From DAXETY01 sp051155755 (GTDB taxonomy: Bacteria; Desulfobacterota; Desulfobacteria; Desulfobacterales; SG8-13): a DNA stretch of 64,000 nt. A program made the translations under genes and the position numbers. Positions 26,122 through 34,522 of the stretch are shown in pieces. The stretch spans positions 35,816 through 99,815 of the forward strand of contig DAXETY010000056.1 of NCBI GenBank assembly GCA_051155755.1. Direction: 5' to 3'. Below the pieces are notes generated by a model that was given only the letters and a program-made list of their open reading frames with translations, was not told where the DNA came from and did not search any database. Numbering within the stretch: the stretch's first letter is position 1; every line of letters starts with the position of its first letter.

Positions 26122-26601
26122 GAGAGCCGCAGTTCCGGCAGAAGCGACATCGACAATGGTGGAACGCCTCGGATCATGACCTGACCGGGGCGTTTGCTTA
26201 TCCGACTTAAACCTTTTGCAACAACCGGATGTCCGCGTCATTTCGGTTTGGTTTTTGCTTCGCCGGTTCTGCACAAGGTTCAAACGACATCCTGCCCCGC
26301 TGTCTTCCGATCGATCGCCGAAATGAAACGCGCTCGTCACAATCCAACCATCCGGTAACCTCGAACCGTAGTTCATCACAGAAATGAAGATACAATCTCC
26401 GAGCTTTTATCAACGCATTTGACATGCGCGGTCTCGAATATAAAAAGGGCCGCCATAGCCGAAGTAAACTATAATCCCATTGCCGGGGAGAGTTATCTTC
26501 GAACTCGGCAGCCCTGCTGAAATAATAAACGTCTTCAGGACTTTTGCAACCGATACCGAGCGTATCGATCAAAAAAAGTTTTACCTGAAAGGACGGCCCC
26601 C
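26122..26601. other. Intergenic region between zinc-ribbon and UspA genes
   Basis: A terminator-like hairpin sits at about 26163-26199 (AACGCCTCGG / CCGGGGCGTT, one G-T pair, then TTGCTT). The remaining ~400 bp have no convincing gene on either strand. A TTGACA near 26418 is followed by TATAAA at too short a spacing for a standard promoter. Confidence 0.4.
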
Positions 26602-27039
26602 ATGTTTGAAAAAATCCTGATCGCACTGAAATTTTCTCCGGCCGGGATTTACGCGTTCCAGCCCGCGGTGCGGCTGGCGACCCGCCACAGCAGTCGGTTG
26701 CACGTGTTTCACGCACTGGACTACCATTTGCAGGGGTATGATTCGCAAGACCCGAAGGTGACCACCGCACTCGAGGAGGCCGACCGTAATTTCGAGTCCC
26801 GGCTCCAGCCGCTGGCCCAGGGACTGCAGCGGATTTCATATGAATATTTTCCCGCCGACCCTGCGATGGAAGTGTGCCGCATTGCCCGCACGATCGATGC
26901 CGATCTGATCATTCTGGGATGCCACCAACCGACCCTTGCAATCAACACCGGCCGCATCGATTATGTGGGAATGACCATCCTGGAGAAAGCCCACTGTCCG
27001 GTGCTGTTGGTACCGTATCCCGGTGCCGAGCTGCCTTGA
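26602..27039 (+). CDS. Universal stress protein (UspA family)
   Basis: The 145 aa form a single Usp domain: N-terminal KILIALKFSPAG, the beta strand SRLHVFHALD, and C-terminal DADLIILGCHQ ... CPVLLVPYP. The usual ATP-binding G-x2-G-x9-G-S/T motif is altered (GCHQP, then GRIDYVG), so ATP binding may be weak or absent. The ATG lies 9 bp after AAAGGACGG. Proteins of this family respond to stress and starvation. The gene is convergent with the ferritin-like gene. Confidence 0.85.
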   Translation: MFEKILIALKFSPAGIYAFQPAVRLATRHSSRLHVFHALDYHLQGYDSQDPKVTTALEEADRNFESRLQPLAQGLQRISYEYFPADPAMEVCRIARTIDADLIILGCHQPTLAINTGRIDYVGMTILEKAHCPVLLVPYPGAELP

Positions 27040-27074
27040 ATGCTCTTTTCTCGCGGACACGGTCTCGCCGGCGA

Positions 27075-27578
27075 TCAGAAAGGCCAGAAGCTGTTATCGA
27101 ACCAGACGCCTTCGGTCAGTTCCCGATCGGTTTGCGCCAGAAGATCCAGATGGGTTTTTTCCCAATCCCGCAGCCATTCGTAAAGCGCTTTTTCTTCCGG
27201 ATCCGCCGCGTCTCGGGCGCGTTGCCCGTAGAGTTCAATGGCGTTTTTCTCCAGGGCCATGGCAGCGGCGATGGCTGCGGCTTCAAAGCCCGCGGCGGCG
27301 ATCTGTTCCTTCAACTGACCGGTGAGCACCTTCGCATCGACGCCGCTCGAAGACAGGTCAGCGTAGTCCCGGGCCATGAATTTTCCGGATTCCTGGTAGT
27401 GTCGAAACTGTTCGGCCAGGATTTGTTCATGCTGTTTTTCCTCGTCGGCCATCATCTGGAAAAATTGTCGAACGGCATCACTGCCGGTGTTGTCGGCCAC
27501 CTGGGAGTAGTACGCGCGACCTCTTTTTTCCAACAGAATTGCATTTTTTAAAATTTCCAACGCCTTTTTTTCTGCCAC
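27075..27578 (-). CDS. Ferritin-like / rubrerythrin-type diiron protein
   Basis: The 167 aa start at GTG 27578, 7-8 bp after AAAGGAGG. The four-helix ferritin fold carries paired E-x-x-H type motifs: the first helix pair has EKRGRAYY and DEEKQHEQIL, the second has EKNAIELYG and WEKTHLDLL, giving the four Glu and two His ligands expected for a diiron site. There is no C-terminal rubredoxin domain, so it is the erythrin/ferritin-family short form. It is likely involved in peroxide or iron handling in an anaerobe. Confidence 0.87.
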   Translation of the reverse strand: MAEKKALEILKNAILLEKRGRAYYSQVADNTGSDAVRQFFQMMADEEKQHEQILAEQFRHYQESGKFMARDYADLSSSGVDAKVLTGQLKEQIAAAGFEAAAIAAAMALEKNAIELYGQRARDAADPEEKALYEWLRDWEKTHLDLLAQTDRELTEGVWFDNSFWPF

Positions 27579-27623
27579 GGATTTCCTCCTTTTAAATCCT
27601 TTGAATCGAATGAAGAATTATGT

Positions 27624-27642
27624 GTTTTGAAAATTTGAAACG
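27624..27642 (-). repeat. Reverse copy of the dispersed GAGCGTTTCAAATTTT repeat
   Basis: On the minus strand it reads CGTTTCAAATTTTCAAAAC. It lies 46 bp upstream of the ferritin-like start codon. Confidence 0.6.
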
Positions 27643-27712
27643 ATCAGTTTAGGGATAATAAGTACCCGGATCGAGCCTTGCAAATATTCACCAACCATTA
27701 TTTGCTTAACCG

Positions 27713-27748
27713 GAGCGTTTCAAATTTTCGGGAAACGCAGTTTTTTCG
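27713..27748 (+). repeat. Copy of the dispersed GAGCGTTTCAAATTTT repeat forming a terminator-like hairpin
   Basis: GCGTTTC and GAAACGC form a perfect 7-bp stem, followed by AGTTTTTT. This is the clearest terminator-like member of the family, yet no plus-strand gene ends just upstream. Confidence 0.65.
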
Positions 27749-27798
27749 GCCGCAAGCCGCCCGGAAGCCATGGCGGTTGGGTCCGGTGCCGGGCGGCG

Positions 27799-28818
27799 TT
27801 AACCGGGTGGCAGATCGTTCAGGAACAGTTTTACCAGCCGGGCTTCATACCAGGAATGCATTGCATATCCGTCGATGAATCCGTTGTGACCGCCGAAACG
27901 CTGGAGCGAAAGATGGATTGAAGGTGCCGTGGCGAGGTGCTGGAAGTCTTCGATCGGGATGATCGGGTCATCGGCGGCGGTAAGCAGCAGTGTGGGCAAG
28001 TCGATTTCTTCGAGGGCGTTGCCGCACAGGTTGTATTCGGCAAAATATTGCGCTGCAGACCCGTAGCGACTGTATCGTTCCAGCAGTGCATCGGTCATTC
28101 CGCGCACAGAGGAGATCGATTCGAGGTCTTCGAAGTGAAAACGATCCGGAAACATGGTTTGTTTGCGCCGCAGCGAACGGCGCCATTTGTAGAGAAAATA
28201 ACGGCGGATATAGCCGATCCGGTCCACGCGATCGGTGGACTTTCCCGGGTCGATTACGGGACTGACGGCCGCAACCCGGATGAGATTTTCGATGGGGTCG
28301 CGGCGGCATTGCCGGGCGATGCGGAGGGCGAAATTCCCCCCCAGGGAAAAACCGACCAGGCCGGCCGGTCGGTGGGCAAACCATTGGGCTGCCTGTCGAA
28401 CGGCGTAAAATACTTCTTCGAGAAGCGTGGCAAAAAAAATGTTTTCGTTCAGGGAATGGCTGCCGCCGTGATCGCGAAAATTCAGGCGCAAGACTGCAAA
28501 GCCCTTGTCGAACAGCGCCTGGGCGGTTCGCAGTACGTAGGTAGAGTTGGCGCTGCCTTCCCAGCCGTGGAGCAGGACCACGATTCCGGCAACCTCCCGC
28601 CGGGGCGGTTGGCTGTAAAAGCCCAACAGCTTGACGCCTCCGTCGAGAGCCAGTATCCTTGGTCGGGATGACCGGCGCAACCGCACTGTGGAACATGTCC
28701 GCAAGCGGCTGCTGCTCAGCACCGTTTGCAACGTGGCGTTTTTCAGCGGGCCGGGGGGGCGAAATCCCTGCCGGGGAAATATCTCCCGTTGCCGGTCATC
28801 GTCGGCGAAGCATTGCAT
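27799..28818 (-). CDS. Alpha/beta hydrolase of the YheT family
   Basis: The 339 aa match the COG0429/YheT group: VVLLHGWEGSANSTYV, the nucleophile elbow GFSLGGNFAL, and the acid/His segments LTAADDPIIP and FGGHNGFIDGY. The first ~55 residues are basic and poorly conserved, so the true start may be internal. The substrate is unknown; relatives are predicted esterases. It starts 6 bp after the stop of the cytidylate-kinase-like gene, and the two form a minus-strand operon. Confidence 0.87.
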   Translation of the reverse strand: MQCFADDDRQREIFPRQGFRPPGPLKNATLQTVLSSSRLRTCSTVRLRRSSRPRILALDGGVKLLGFYSQPPRREVAGIVVLLHGWEGSANSTYVLRTAQALFDKGFAVLRLNFRDHGGSHSLNENIFFATLLEEVFYAVRQAAQWFAHRPAGLVGFSLGGNFALRIARQCRRDPIENLIRVAAVSPVIDPGKSTDRVDRIGYIRRYFLYKWRRSLRRKQTMFPDRFHFEDLESISSVRGMTDALLERYSRYGSAAQYFAEYNLCGNALEEIDLPTLLLTAADDPIIPIEDFQHLATAPSIHLSLQRFGGHNGFIDGYAMHSWYEARLVKLFLNDLPPG

Positions 28819-28824
28819 CCCGGT

Positions 28825-29439
28825 TCAGGATTTCACCAATTCAGACACGATCTCGAGGGCCTGGTCCATGGTCACCTTCGACATGTTGACAACCAGGTTG
28901 TAATGCACCGGCTGATCGTAGTCTTCTCTGTGGAATACTTTCATGAGTTTCAGGCGGCGCTTGCTCTGTTTGGCGACGGCCTGGCGGGCATCCTCTTCGG
29001 AAAGTCCATATTGCTGCTGCATAAATTTTACGCGGTATTCGTATTCGGCGACCAGCAGTACATGATAGGTGTGCGGTCGATCCTTCAGGATGAACTGCGC
29101 GCCGCGGCCCAGAATGATGATGTTATCCTGTTCGGCCACTTTGGGCATAATTTCGTGGAGTAGTTTGAGGTAGGTCTGCTCGTCCATGTATTTGCGCTGG
29201 GTTTCGAAAATCCGATCCATGAATTTACGGCCGGAGCTCACGATGGCGCTGCTCTGGGAAGCGTCGACTTCTTCTTCCACTTCGAACGCCCGCACGCCTT
29301 CTTCGGAAAGTTTCGCTTTTTCGGCCAATTGTTCGATAATGAGCTCGTGGGCGATTTCATAATTGAGCGCTTCGGCCAGTTTCAGAGCCAGCGTTTTGCC
29401 TCCTGCGCCAAACTGTCGAGAAATCGTGATCACCGCCAT
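28825..29439 (-). CDS. Cytidylate-kinase-like family protein
   Basis: The 204 aa start at ATG 29439, 8 bp after AAGGAGAAGG. The N-terminus ITISRQFGAGGKTLALKLAE is a modified P-loop typical of the cytidylate-kinase-like family (Pfam PF13189) rather than of Cmk, which has GPSGAGKGT. Mid-protein IILGRGAQFIL and the helical lid with RVKFMQQQ follow. True Cmk function is doubtful; a kinase acting on another small substrate is possible. A hairpin GCCCATCC/GGATGGGC lies in the leader. Confidence 0.85.
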   Translation of the reverse strand: MAVITISRQFGAGGKTLALKLAEALNYEIAHELIIEQLAEKAKLSEEGVRAFEVEEEVDASQSSAIVSSGRKFMDRIFETQRKYMDEQTYLKLLHEIMPKVAEQDNIIILGRGAQFILKDRPHTYHVLLVAEYEYRVKFMQQQYGLSEEDARQAVAKQSKRRLKLMKVFHREDYDQPVHYNLVVNMSKVTMDQALEIVSELVKS

Positions 29440-29661
29440 TGGCCTTCTCCTTACCCAGCCGTCTTGATATTGGACCCTGCGAGCATGCACCGGAAGCGCC
29501 CATCCACGAATCGGGATGGGCACCAGGTAAGCGAACATACTGATAAACCCCCATGGGGTCAAGCAGGATTTGCGCATTCGACGGATTTGACTTGGTTGCC
29601 GCAACCCGCTATAACATATCCAAATGTAAATGACCTTTTCCCGCGTTTTCAACTCTGAATC

Positions 29662-29685
29662 GAGGGTTTCAAATTTTCAAAACGG
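29662..29685 (+). repeat. Copy of the dispersed GAGCGTTTCAAATTTT repeat
   Basis: GAGGGTTTCAAATTTTCAAA lies between the divergent cytidylate-kinase-like and 177-aa genes, 52 bp before the latter's start. Confidence 0.65.
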
Positions 29686-29736
29686 AAATCCTCTCCCCGA
29701 TGCCGTAATGGCGTCCGCAGTATCGGGAACCCGGCG

Positions 29737-30270
29737 ATGGCCAAGATCGTCAATCTAGAATCCTATCGCAGTAAAGTGCTGGCCCAGAAAGTTTTCGGAG
29801 CCTGGAACCGGCGCTTCAAGGAAGAATTCCATGCCGAGACGGTCTTGTCCGAAATTTCCGACAAAATCCTTCTGTTTCTGGCGCGGCCGGGCGACGAGAG
29901 CGCTTTTGCCTTTTATGAGATTATCATGGGCGCGTTGGATTTCGGATCGGCCTCTCATTTTTATTATCTCGACAAGGGCGAACAGTTGATGGTGGTCGAC
30001 GTACATCTGTTCATGGCGGATCAGGTGCGTTTCGAACTGATGTGGCGCCTGGGCTGGTTGGAGGATTATTTCTGCCGCACGATCCCGCTGCTGGAGTTAA
30101 TCCAATCGGCCCAAACTTTGAAAAGCCGCGCTCGCGGAAATCCTCCCCGTCTGGCGGCCGATTATCCGGGATACGGCGAATACCAGGATTTGATCACCCC
30201 GGATAAAGAAGCCTTCGTCCGGCGTCTGCTGCCCCAGGCGCTGGAAGCCTTCCAGGCTCATCTCTCCTGA
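29737..30270 (+). CDS. Conserved hypothetical protein, 177 aa
   Basis: No family is recognised. The protein is soluble, mostly helical, with a basic N-terminus and a WR-LGWLEDYF segment near residue 110. It has no signal peptide or metal motif. Codon use matches neighbouring genes and the frame is closed by TGA with no overlapping alternative, so it is very likely real. The N-terminal MAKIVNLESYR is a pattern seen in small deltaproteobacterial proteins. Confidence 0.6.
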   Translation: MAKIVNLESYRSKVLAQKVFGAWNRRFKEEFHAETVLSEISDKILLFLARPGDESAFAFYEIIMGALDFGSASHFYYLDKGEQLMVVDVHLFMADQVRFELMWRLGWLEDYFCRTIPLLELIQSAQTLKSRARGNPPRLAADYPGYGEYQDLITPDKEAFVRRLLPQALEAFQAHLS

Positions 30271-30591
30271 AGCCGTAAACCTCCGACAGACCATTCGATT
30301 TTATCCCCGCTCGTGTAAAAACTTCTGCGCGCTGGTTGCCTTGGCGAAGGCAAAATTTCCGTGTTTAATTACAATTGTGTCCAAACTTGTTAAAATAAAA
30401 CAAATTTGTAAAATATAAATTTAATAATGACAAATTTGTACATAAAAGGTGTTTCAAATTCGGAGCCATCTTTTATAAATAATAATGATTCCAATGTCTT
30501 GAATTTTATCCTCCCGCTTGGCACAGCCCTTGCTCAGAAAAGCATCCAACATTCCGCGTCATTACCATTTATCACACAAGGAGATGGGTGA
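30271..30591. other. AT-rich regulatory region upstream of the PII-amtB operon
   Basis: Between 30361 and 30490 the sequence is exceptionally AT-rich. It holds two identical palindromes ACAAATTTGT at 30400-30409 and 30430-30439, exactly 30 bp apart, plus a related ACAATTGT at 30371-30378. These look like phased binding sites for a dimeric regulator upstream of the sigma-54 promoter. Confidence 0.6.
30518..30534 (+). promoter_or_regulatory. Sigma-54 (-24/-12) promoter of the PII-amtB operon
   Basis: TTGGCAC-AGCCC-TTGCT matches the TGGCAC-N5-TTGC consensus exactly. It lies about 60 bp before the PII start, as expected for nitrogen-regulated transcription by NtrC-type activators. Confidence 0.9.
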
Positions 30592-30930
30592 ATGAAGAAG
30601 ATCGAAGCTGTCATTAAACCGTTCAAACTGGAAGACGTAAAGGATGCGCTGAACAAAATCGGCATCACCGGAATGACGATTACCGAGGTGAAGGGATACG
30701 GGCGCCAGCGAGGGCACAAGGAAGTCTATCGCGGTTCGGAATATCAGGTCGAATTTGTGCCCAAAATCCAGCTGGGAATCGTCGTCGACTCCGCGATTGC
30801 AGACCAGGTGGTCGAGGTCATCAAAGAAACCGCCAAAACCGGAAAAATCGGAGACGGGAAAATTTTCGTCTCTTCCCTGGAGGATGCCGTCCGCATTCGG
30901 ACCGGTGAATCCGGAACGAGCGCCATTTAA
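30592..30930 (+). CDS. glnK: Nitrogen regulatory protein P-II (GlnK/GlnB)
   Basis: The 112-aa PII signal protein senses 2-oxoglutarate and ATP/ADP. The N-terminal KKIEAVIKPFKLEDVKDAL, the T-loop GRQRGHKEVYRGSEY with the uridylylatable Tyr51, the B-loop KTGKIGDGKIF and the C-terminal IRTGE are all standard. Pairing with amtB directly downstream identifies it as the GlnK type, which plugs the ammonium channel when nitrogen is plentiful. The ribosome binding site AAGGAG precedes the ATG. Expression is driven by the sigma-54 promoter at 30518. Confidence 0.95.
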   Translation: MKKIEAVIKPFKLEDVKDALNKIGITGMTITEVKGYGRQRGHKEVYRGSEYQVEFVPKIQLGIVVDSAIADQVVEVIKETAKTGKIGDGKIFVSSLEDAVRIRTGESGTSAI

Positions 30931-31045
30931 TCGACGCCGGTGAAGCGCGGCCATACCGTTTCAATAATGCGCGTCCGGTGTTTCGCAAGTTATCGATTTC
31001 AAGAGAACCCATTTTAAATTTATCCAACGGAGGGAGCTGACAATC

Positions 31046-32458
31046 ATGAAGAAATTTCTCGCCACGCTGTTATTGGTCGGATTGAGTGCTGCAATTTCAT
31101 GGGCCGCAGATGAAGCACCCACGGCCGAATCCAATCGCAACGCCATCGATCTGGTGCAGTCGCATGCCGATTATCTTTGGACCCTGATCGCCGCGGCGCT
31201 GGTCTTTTTTATGCAGGCCGGTTTTGCCATGGTGGAAGCCGGCTTTACCCGCGCCAAAAACGCCATCAACATCATGATGAAGAACCTGATGGATTTCTCC
31301 ATGGGCACCCTGGCGTTCTGGGCCGTGGGTTTTGGCCTGATGTTCGGTGTCTCCAGTACGGGCTGGTTTGGCACTTCCGGTTTTTTCCTCAGTGACTTCA
31401 GCCTGGACGGTGATCCCTGGGTGCTGGCCTTCTGGATGTTTCAGGTGGTTTTTGCCGCCACCGCCGCGACCATCGTCTCCGGTGCCATGGCCGAGCGGAC
31501 CAAGTTTTCCGGGTATTTGATTTACAGCGTGATCATCAGCGGTTTGATTTACCCCATTTTCGGTTCCTGGGCCTGGGGCAGCCTCTACAACGGCAGCGGC
31601 TGGCTGGAAGGGCTGGGATTCATCGATTTCGCCGGTTCGACCGTCGTGCATTCCGTCGGTGCGTGGGCCGCATTGGCCGGCACGATCGTTCTCGGCCCTC
31701 GCCTGGGCAAATACGCCAAAGACGGGCGCATCAAGCCGATTCTGGGCCACAACATGCCCCTGGCCGCCCTGGGTGTATTTATCCTGTGGCTGGGCTGGTT
31801 CGGATTCAACCCCGGTTCCACCACGGCCGCCAACAAGGACATTGCCATGATCTTCGTCAATACCAACCTGGCCGCCGCCGCCGGGGCCGTGTTGGCCATG
31901 TTCTCCTCCTGGTTTAAATTCGGCAAGCCCGAAGTCGGCATGAGCCTCAACGGCGGGCTGGCGGGTCTGGTGGCCATTACCAGTCCGTGTGCATCGGTCA
32001 CGCCTTTCAGCGCAGTGCTCATCGGCGCCGCGGCCGGTGTCATCGTCGTGCTTTCGGTGCTGTTTTTCGAAAAGATCCGCGTGGATGATCCGGTGGGTGC
32101 CATTTCGGTCCATGGCGTCTGCGGTGCCTGGGGAACCTTGGCCGCCGGCATTTTCAACATCGGCGGCACCTCGCTGAAGATCATCGGCGTCCAGCTGCTG
32201 GGAATCGGTGCTGCATTTCTGTGGGTGTTTCCCACCGCTTTCCTGATGTTCAAGCTGATCGACAAAACCATCGGTCTGCGGGTTTCTCCGGAAGAAGAGC
32301 TGGAAGGGCTCGATTTCACCGAACACGCCGGCAACGCCTATCCGGACTTTGAGGTTTCGTCCTACGGCGGTATGGTGTCCGGCGGGGGTCCCGGCGACAC
32401 GCACGGCCGCAGTGTGACCAATCTGGCCACCTCCACCGAGGCGGAAGCCAGCAGTTAA
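31046..32458 (+). CDS. amtB: Ammonium transporter
   Basis: The 470 aa contain a cleavable-looking N-terminal hydrophobic segment (AAISWA-A) and 11 predicted membrane helices. Amt signatures are present: the FFMQAGFAMVEAGF helix, the conserved pore residues in FGSWAWG, DFAGSTVVHSVG with the first pore His, and ISVHGVCGAWGT with the second. The extended polar C-terminal tail (about residues 405-470) is where PII proteins bind. It is cotranscribed with the PII gene, 115 bp downstream of it, behind GGAGGGAG. Confidence 0.95.
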   Translation: MKKFLATLLLVGLSAAISWAADEAPTAESNRNAIDLVQSHADYLWTLIAAALVFFMQAGFAMVEAGFTRAKNAINIMMKNLMDFSMGTLAFWAVGFGLMFGVSSTGWFGTSGFFLSDFSLDGDPWVLAFWMFQVVFAATAATIVSGAMAERTKFSGYLIYSVIISGLIYPIFGSWAWGSLYNGSGWLEGLGFIDFAGSTVVHSVGAWAALAGTIVLGPRLGKYAKDGRIKPILGHNMPLAALGVFILWLGWFGFNPGSTTAANKDIAMIFVNTNLAAAAGAVLAMFSSWFKFGKPEVGMSLNGGLAGLVAITSPCASVTPFSAVLIGAAAGVIVVLSVLFFEKIRVDDPVGAISVHGVCGAWGTLAAGIFNIGGTSLKIIGVQLLGIGAAFLWVFPTAFLMFKLIDKTIGLRVSPEEELEGLDFTEHAGNAYPDFEVSSYGGMVSGGGPGDTHGRSVTNLATSTEAEASS

Positions 32459-32479
32459 AATCCTCCTCCCCTCCCGACC

Positions 32480-32509
32480 GCGGGGCGGTGCCGGATGGCA
32501 CCGCCCCGC
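32480..32509. terminator. Strong hairpin after amtB
   Basis: A perfect 13-bp GC-rich stem (GCGGGGCGGTGCC / GGCACCGCCCCGC) with a GGAT loop. There is no T-run, but it lies between convergent genes and probably stops both transcripts. Confidence 0.65.
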
Positions 32510-32537
32510 ACCTTCGAAACCCAACGTGTAAATTGCC

Positions 32538-33089
32538 TCAAATAAACGTTCGCAGGCGTATGCGGCGGCGGGCGATTCGTGGAACCAGCCGCAGCAGGTT
32601 CCATGGAACGGCCAGGCATTCACGCAGAATCATCCAGCGCCAGTGCCACCCGCCGGAGGCAGTCGCTGAAACCGCCGGTGCACTGCCCTGCGCCCGGATT
32701 CCGAAACACTGGAAAAGAAACAGGGACCGCGGCAGGTGGTAGCGATCGGTGACGATCCAGGCCTGCCGCCAGCCGGCGGAGCGGATGATATCGGCGCAGG
32801 CCTCGGCGCTGTCCAGGGTGGAACGCGATGACTCCTCCAGGACCATCTGCCCGGGATCGATTCCATGGGAACATGCCACAGCCTGCATCACGCGGGCTTC
32901 GGAGGGGGGATGTCGACCACGGCCCCCTGTAAATATCAGTGCCGCCGCATTGTGTTCACGAAAACAGCGGATGCCGTGCAGCACCCGTCGCTGCAGCGTT
33001 TGACTGGGTCTGCCGCCGGGACGCACGCCGGCACCCAGCACCACGACCGGCGGTTGAGCATTGGCTGTGGGTTGGGGGATTGATCCCAT
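32538..33089 (-). CDS. YdcF/ElyC-like DUF218 protein
   Basis: The 183 aa carry the DUF218 pattern: an N-terminal PVVVLGAGV strand-loop, FTGGRGRHPPSEARVM with the conserved Gly-Gly and Ser-Glu, ESSRSTLDSAEA, and IVTDRYHLPRSLFLF. Homologues include ElyC, which affects the undecaprenyl carrier lipid and envelope integrity, and SanA-like proteins. No N-terminal membrane segment is visible here, unlike ElyC. It is separated from wrbA by 21 bp, so the two are probably an operon. Confidence 0.85.
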   Translation of the reverse strand: MGSIPQPTANAQPPVVVLGAGVRPGGRPSQTLQRRVLHGIRCFREHNAAALIFTGGRGRHPPSEARVMQAVACSHGIDPGQMVLEESSRSTLDSAEACADIIRSAGWRQAWIVTDRYHLPRSLFLFQCFGIRAQGSAPAVSATASGGWHWRWMILRECLAVPWNLLRLVPRIARRRIRLRTFI

Positions 33090-33110
33090 GATCGCGGAAA
33101 GGCGCGCGGC

Positions 33111-33725
33111 TCAGCCGCGCAGTTTCCGGGTGGTTTCGGCAACCCGTCGACCGAGGGCGCGGGCGATTTCCAGGTCCGCTTCCTGGGGCTTGAGTTCTCC
33201 CTGGGGTCCGGCAATGGTGGTCGCTCCGTAGGGCGTGCCGCCGCGCGCTTCGGTATGGATCATTCCGGCAACCGAATACGGCACGCCCACGATGATCAAA
33301 CCCAGGTGCAGCAGGGGCACCATCATCGTCAACAGCGTTGTCTCCTGGCCTCCGTGGGTGGAGGCGGTGGAGGTGAATACGCCGGCGGGCTTTCCTTCCA
33401 GTTCTCCGTTGAGCCACAGACTGGCGGTGGAATCGAAAAGCTGTTTCATCTGGGCGGTCATGTTGCCGTAGCGGGTCGGGGTGCCGAAAATAATGCCGTC
33501 GGCCTGGCGCAGGTCTTCCAGCGTGCAAATCGCGATCTCTTTCTGTTGATCGCGTATCTTGCGGGCGAATTCGTTGTCGTCGATGATTTTGTCCACCGCT
33601 TCGAATTCCTGGACGCGGCGCAATTCGACTTCGATGCCGTCCACGGCGCGGGCGCCTTCCTGAACGGCCCGGGCCATCTCGAACGTATGACCGTACATGC
33701 TGTAATAAACCACGAGAATTTTCAT
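33111..33725 (-). CDS. wrbA: NAD(P)H:quinone oxidoreductase, WrbA type
   Basis: The 204-aa flavodoxin-like protein binds FMN and reduces quinones by two electrons. The FMN phosphate loop YYSMYGHTFEMA, the isoalloxazine loops GTPTRYGNM and STASTHGGQETT, and the C-terminal GGTPYGATTIAG are typical of WrbA. The ATG at 33725 has AAAGGAAGG 6 bp upstream. The longer frame up to 33884 lacks a ribosome binding site. It probably protects against quinone or oxygen stress. Confidence 0.93.
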   Translation of the reverse strand: MKILVVYYSMYGHTFEMARAVQEGARAVDGIEVELRRVQEFEAVDKIIDDNEFARKIRDQQKEIAICTLEDLRQADGIIFGTPTRYGNMTAQMKQLFDSTASLWLNGELEGKPAGVFTSTASTHGGQETTLLTMMVPLLHLGLIIVGVPYSVAGMIHTEARGGTPYGATTIAGPQGELKPQEADLEIARALGRRVAETTRKLRG

Positions 33726-34096
33726 GGTGAACCTTCCTTTCGTAACATTTTTGTCGATCGTCGGATCGATCCCCGATTGTCGGCCAATTGCCGGCGCTAC
33801 AGAAATGTGCGACAACGGTTTAATCGTAAATCCTGGCGGCCGGTTGTCAACGAGCGCTTCCAGGTGAACGGCTGCGCGTCGCATCGCTCAAGCGTTCAAC
33901 CCCGGATTGCCGAAGGAGGCCCGGCGGTTTGCGCAGGCCGGCAGTGGATATGCGGGGGGAAGAAAAAAGGTGTGCGGGATGCGATACGGCTTGCCTTTTT
34001 ATGGACCTGCATTAACTTCAGGCAAAAGGCGACCCGGTTTGAAAGGGATGCCATCGAGAGGAGGGGAAACGCACGATTTGTGTTCACCTCTCGTTA

Positions 34097-34123
34097 GGAA
34101 GGCGGCCGATTCGACCGCCTTCC
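34097..34123. terminator. Hairpin downstream of the 72-aa gene
   Basis: GGAAGGCGG and CCGCCTTCC form a perfect 9-bp stem. It is 23 bp beyond the minus-strand stop at 34146. No T-run on the minus side. Confidence 0.5.
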
Positions 34124-34145
34124 ATGGTTTTGGCAATCGTTGCCG

Positions 34146-34364
34146 TCAACGCTGGTAGAAGGTCAATTCCCAGCTACCGCCGGCAACATCGTGGCGGATG
34201 ATGTACAGGGCTCCGTCTGTGCCGCGAAATTTGAAATAGCGATGATCCGGCGAAAGCCAGCGGTCGAGCAACTCGACGACCTCAATTGTATGATCCCCCA
34301 GCCGGATTCTCCGCGGCGTTTCCTCCCCCCGGTAACCGCTATAGCATTCGACCTTGATTTGCAT
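34146..34364 (-). CDS. Conserved 72-aa protein of unknown function
   Basis: The protein is rich in beta strands, with MQIKVECYSGYRGEETP at the N-terminus, LLDRWLSPDHRYFKF in the middle and WELTFYQR at the end. I recognise near-identical small proteins in other deltaproteobacteria, where they are annotated as hypothetical. It has one Cys, no signal peptide and no membrane segment. It may be monocistronic. A function cannot be inferred. Confidence 0.75.
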   Translation of the reverse strand: MQIKVECYSGYRGEETPRRIRLGDHTIEVVELLDRWLSPDHRYFKFRGTDGALYIIRHDVAGGSWELTFYQR

Positions 34365-34522
34365 GGTTCGTTCGCCTGTCAGCCAGTTGGTCCGTCAGTC
34401 CCGCCCAAGGCGGGATTTACCCCTGATAAGAGCACGCAGGCAGCGTTCTATCGCCGATCGTATATAGAACGTCAAACCGCCTTATTTTGTCGTCCATAAC
34501 GCCGGAGAAACGGCGCCGTTTC

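Noticed and set aside
26207..26839. 210-codon minus-strand frame between the zinc-ribbon and UspA genes
   Set aside because: It overlaps the uspA start, is Arg/Pro-rich, and has no ribosome binding site or family resemblance. I treat the region as non-coding.
29440..29660. Riboswitch in the leader of the cytidylate-kinase-like gene
   Set aside because: Only one hairpin (GCCCATCC/GGATGGGC) is seen. No conserved core of a known riboswitch class could be matched.
31097..32623. 508-codon antisense frame opposite amtB
   Set aside because: Low-complexity Gly/His/Gln/Asp-rich translation typical of a reversed GC-rich membrane-protein gene.
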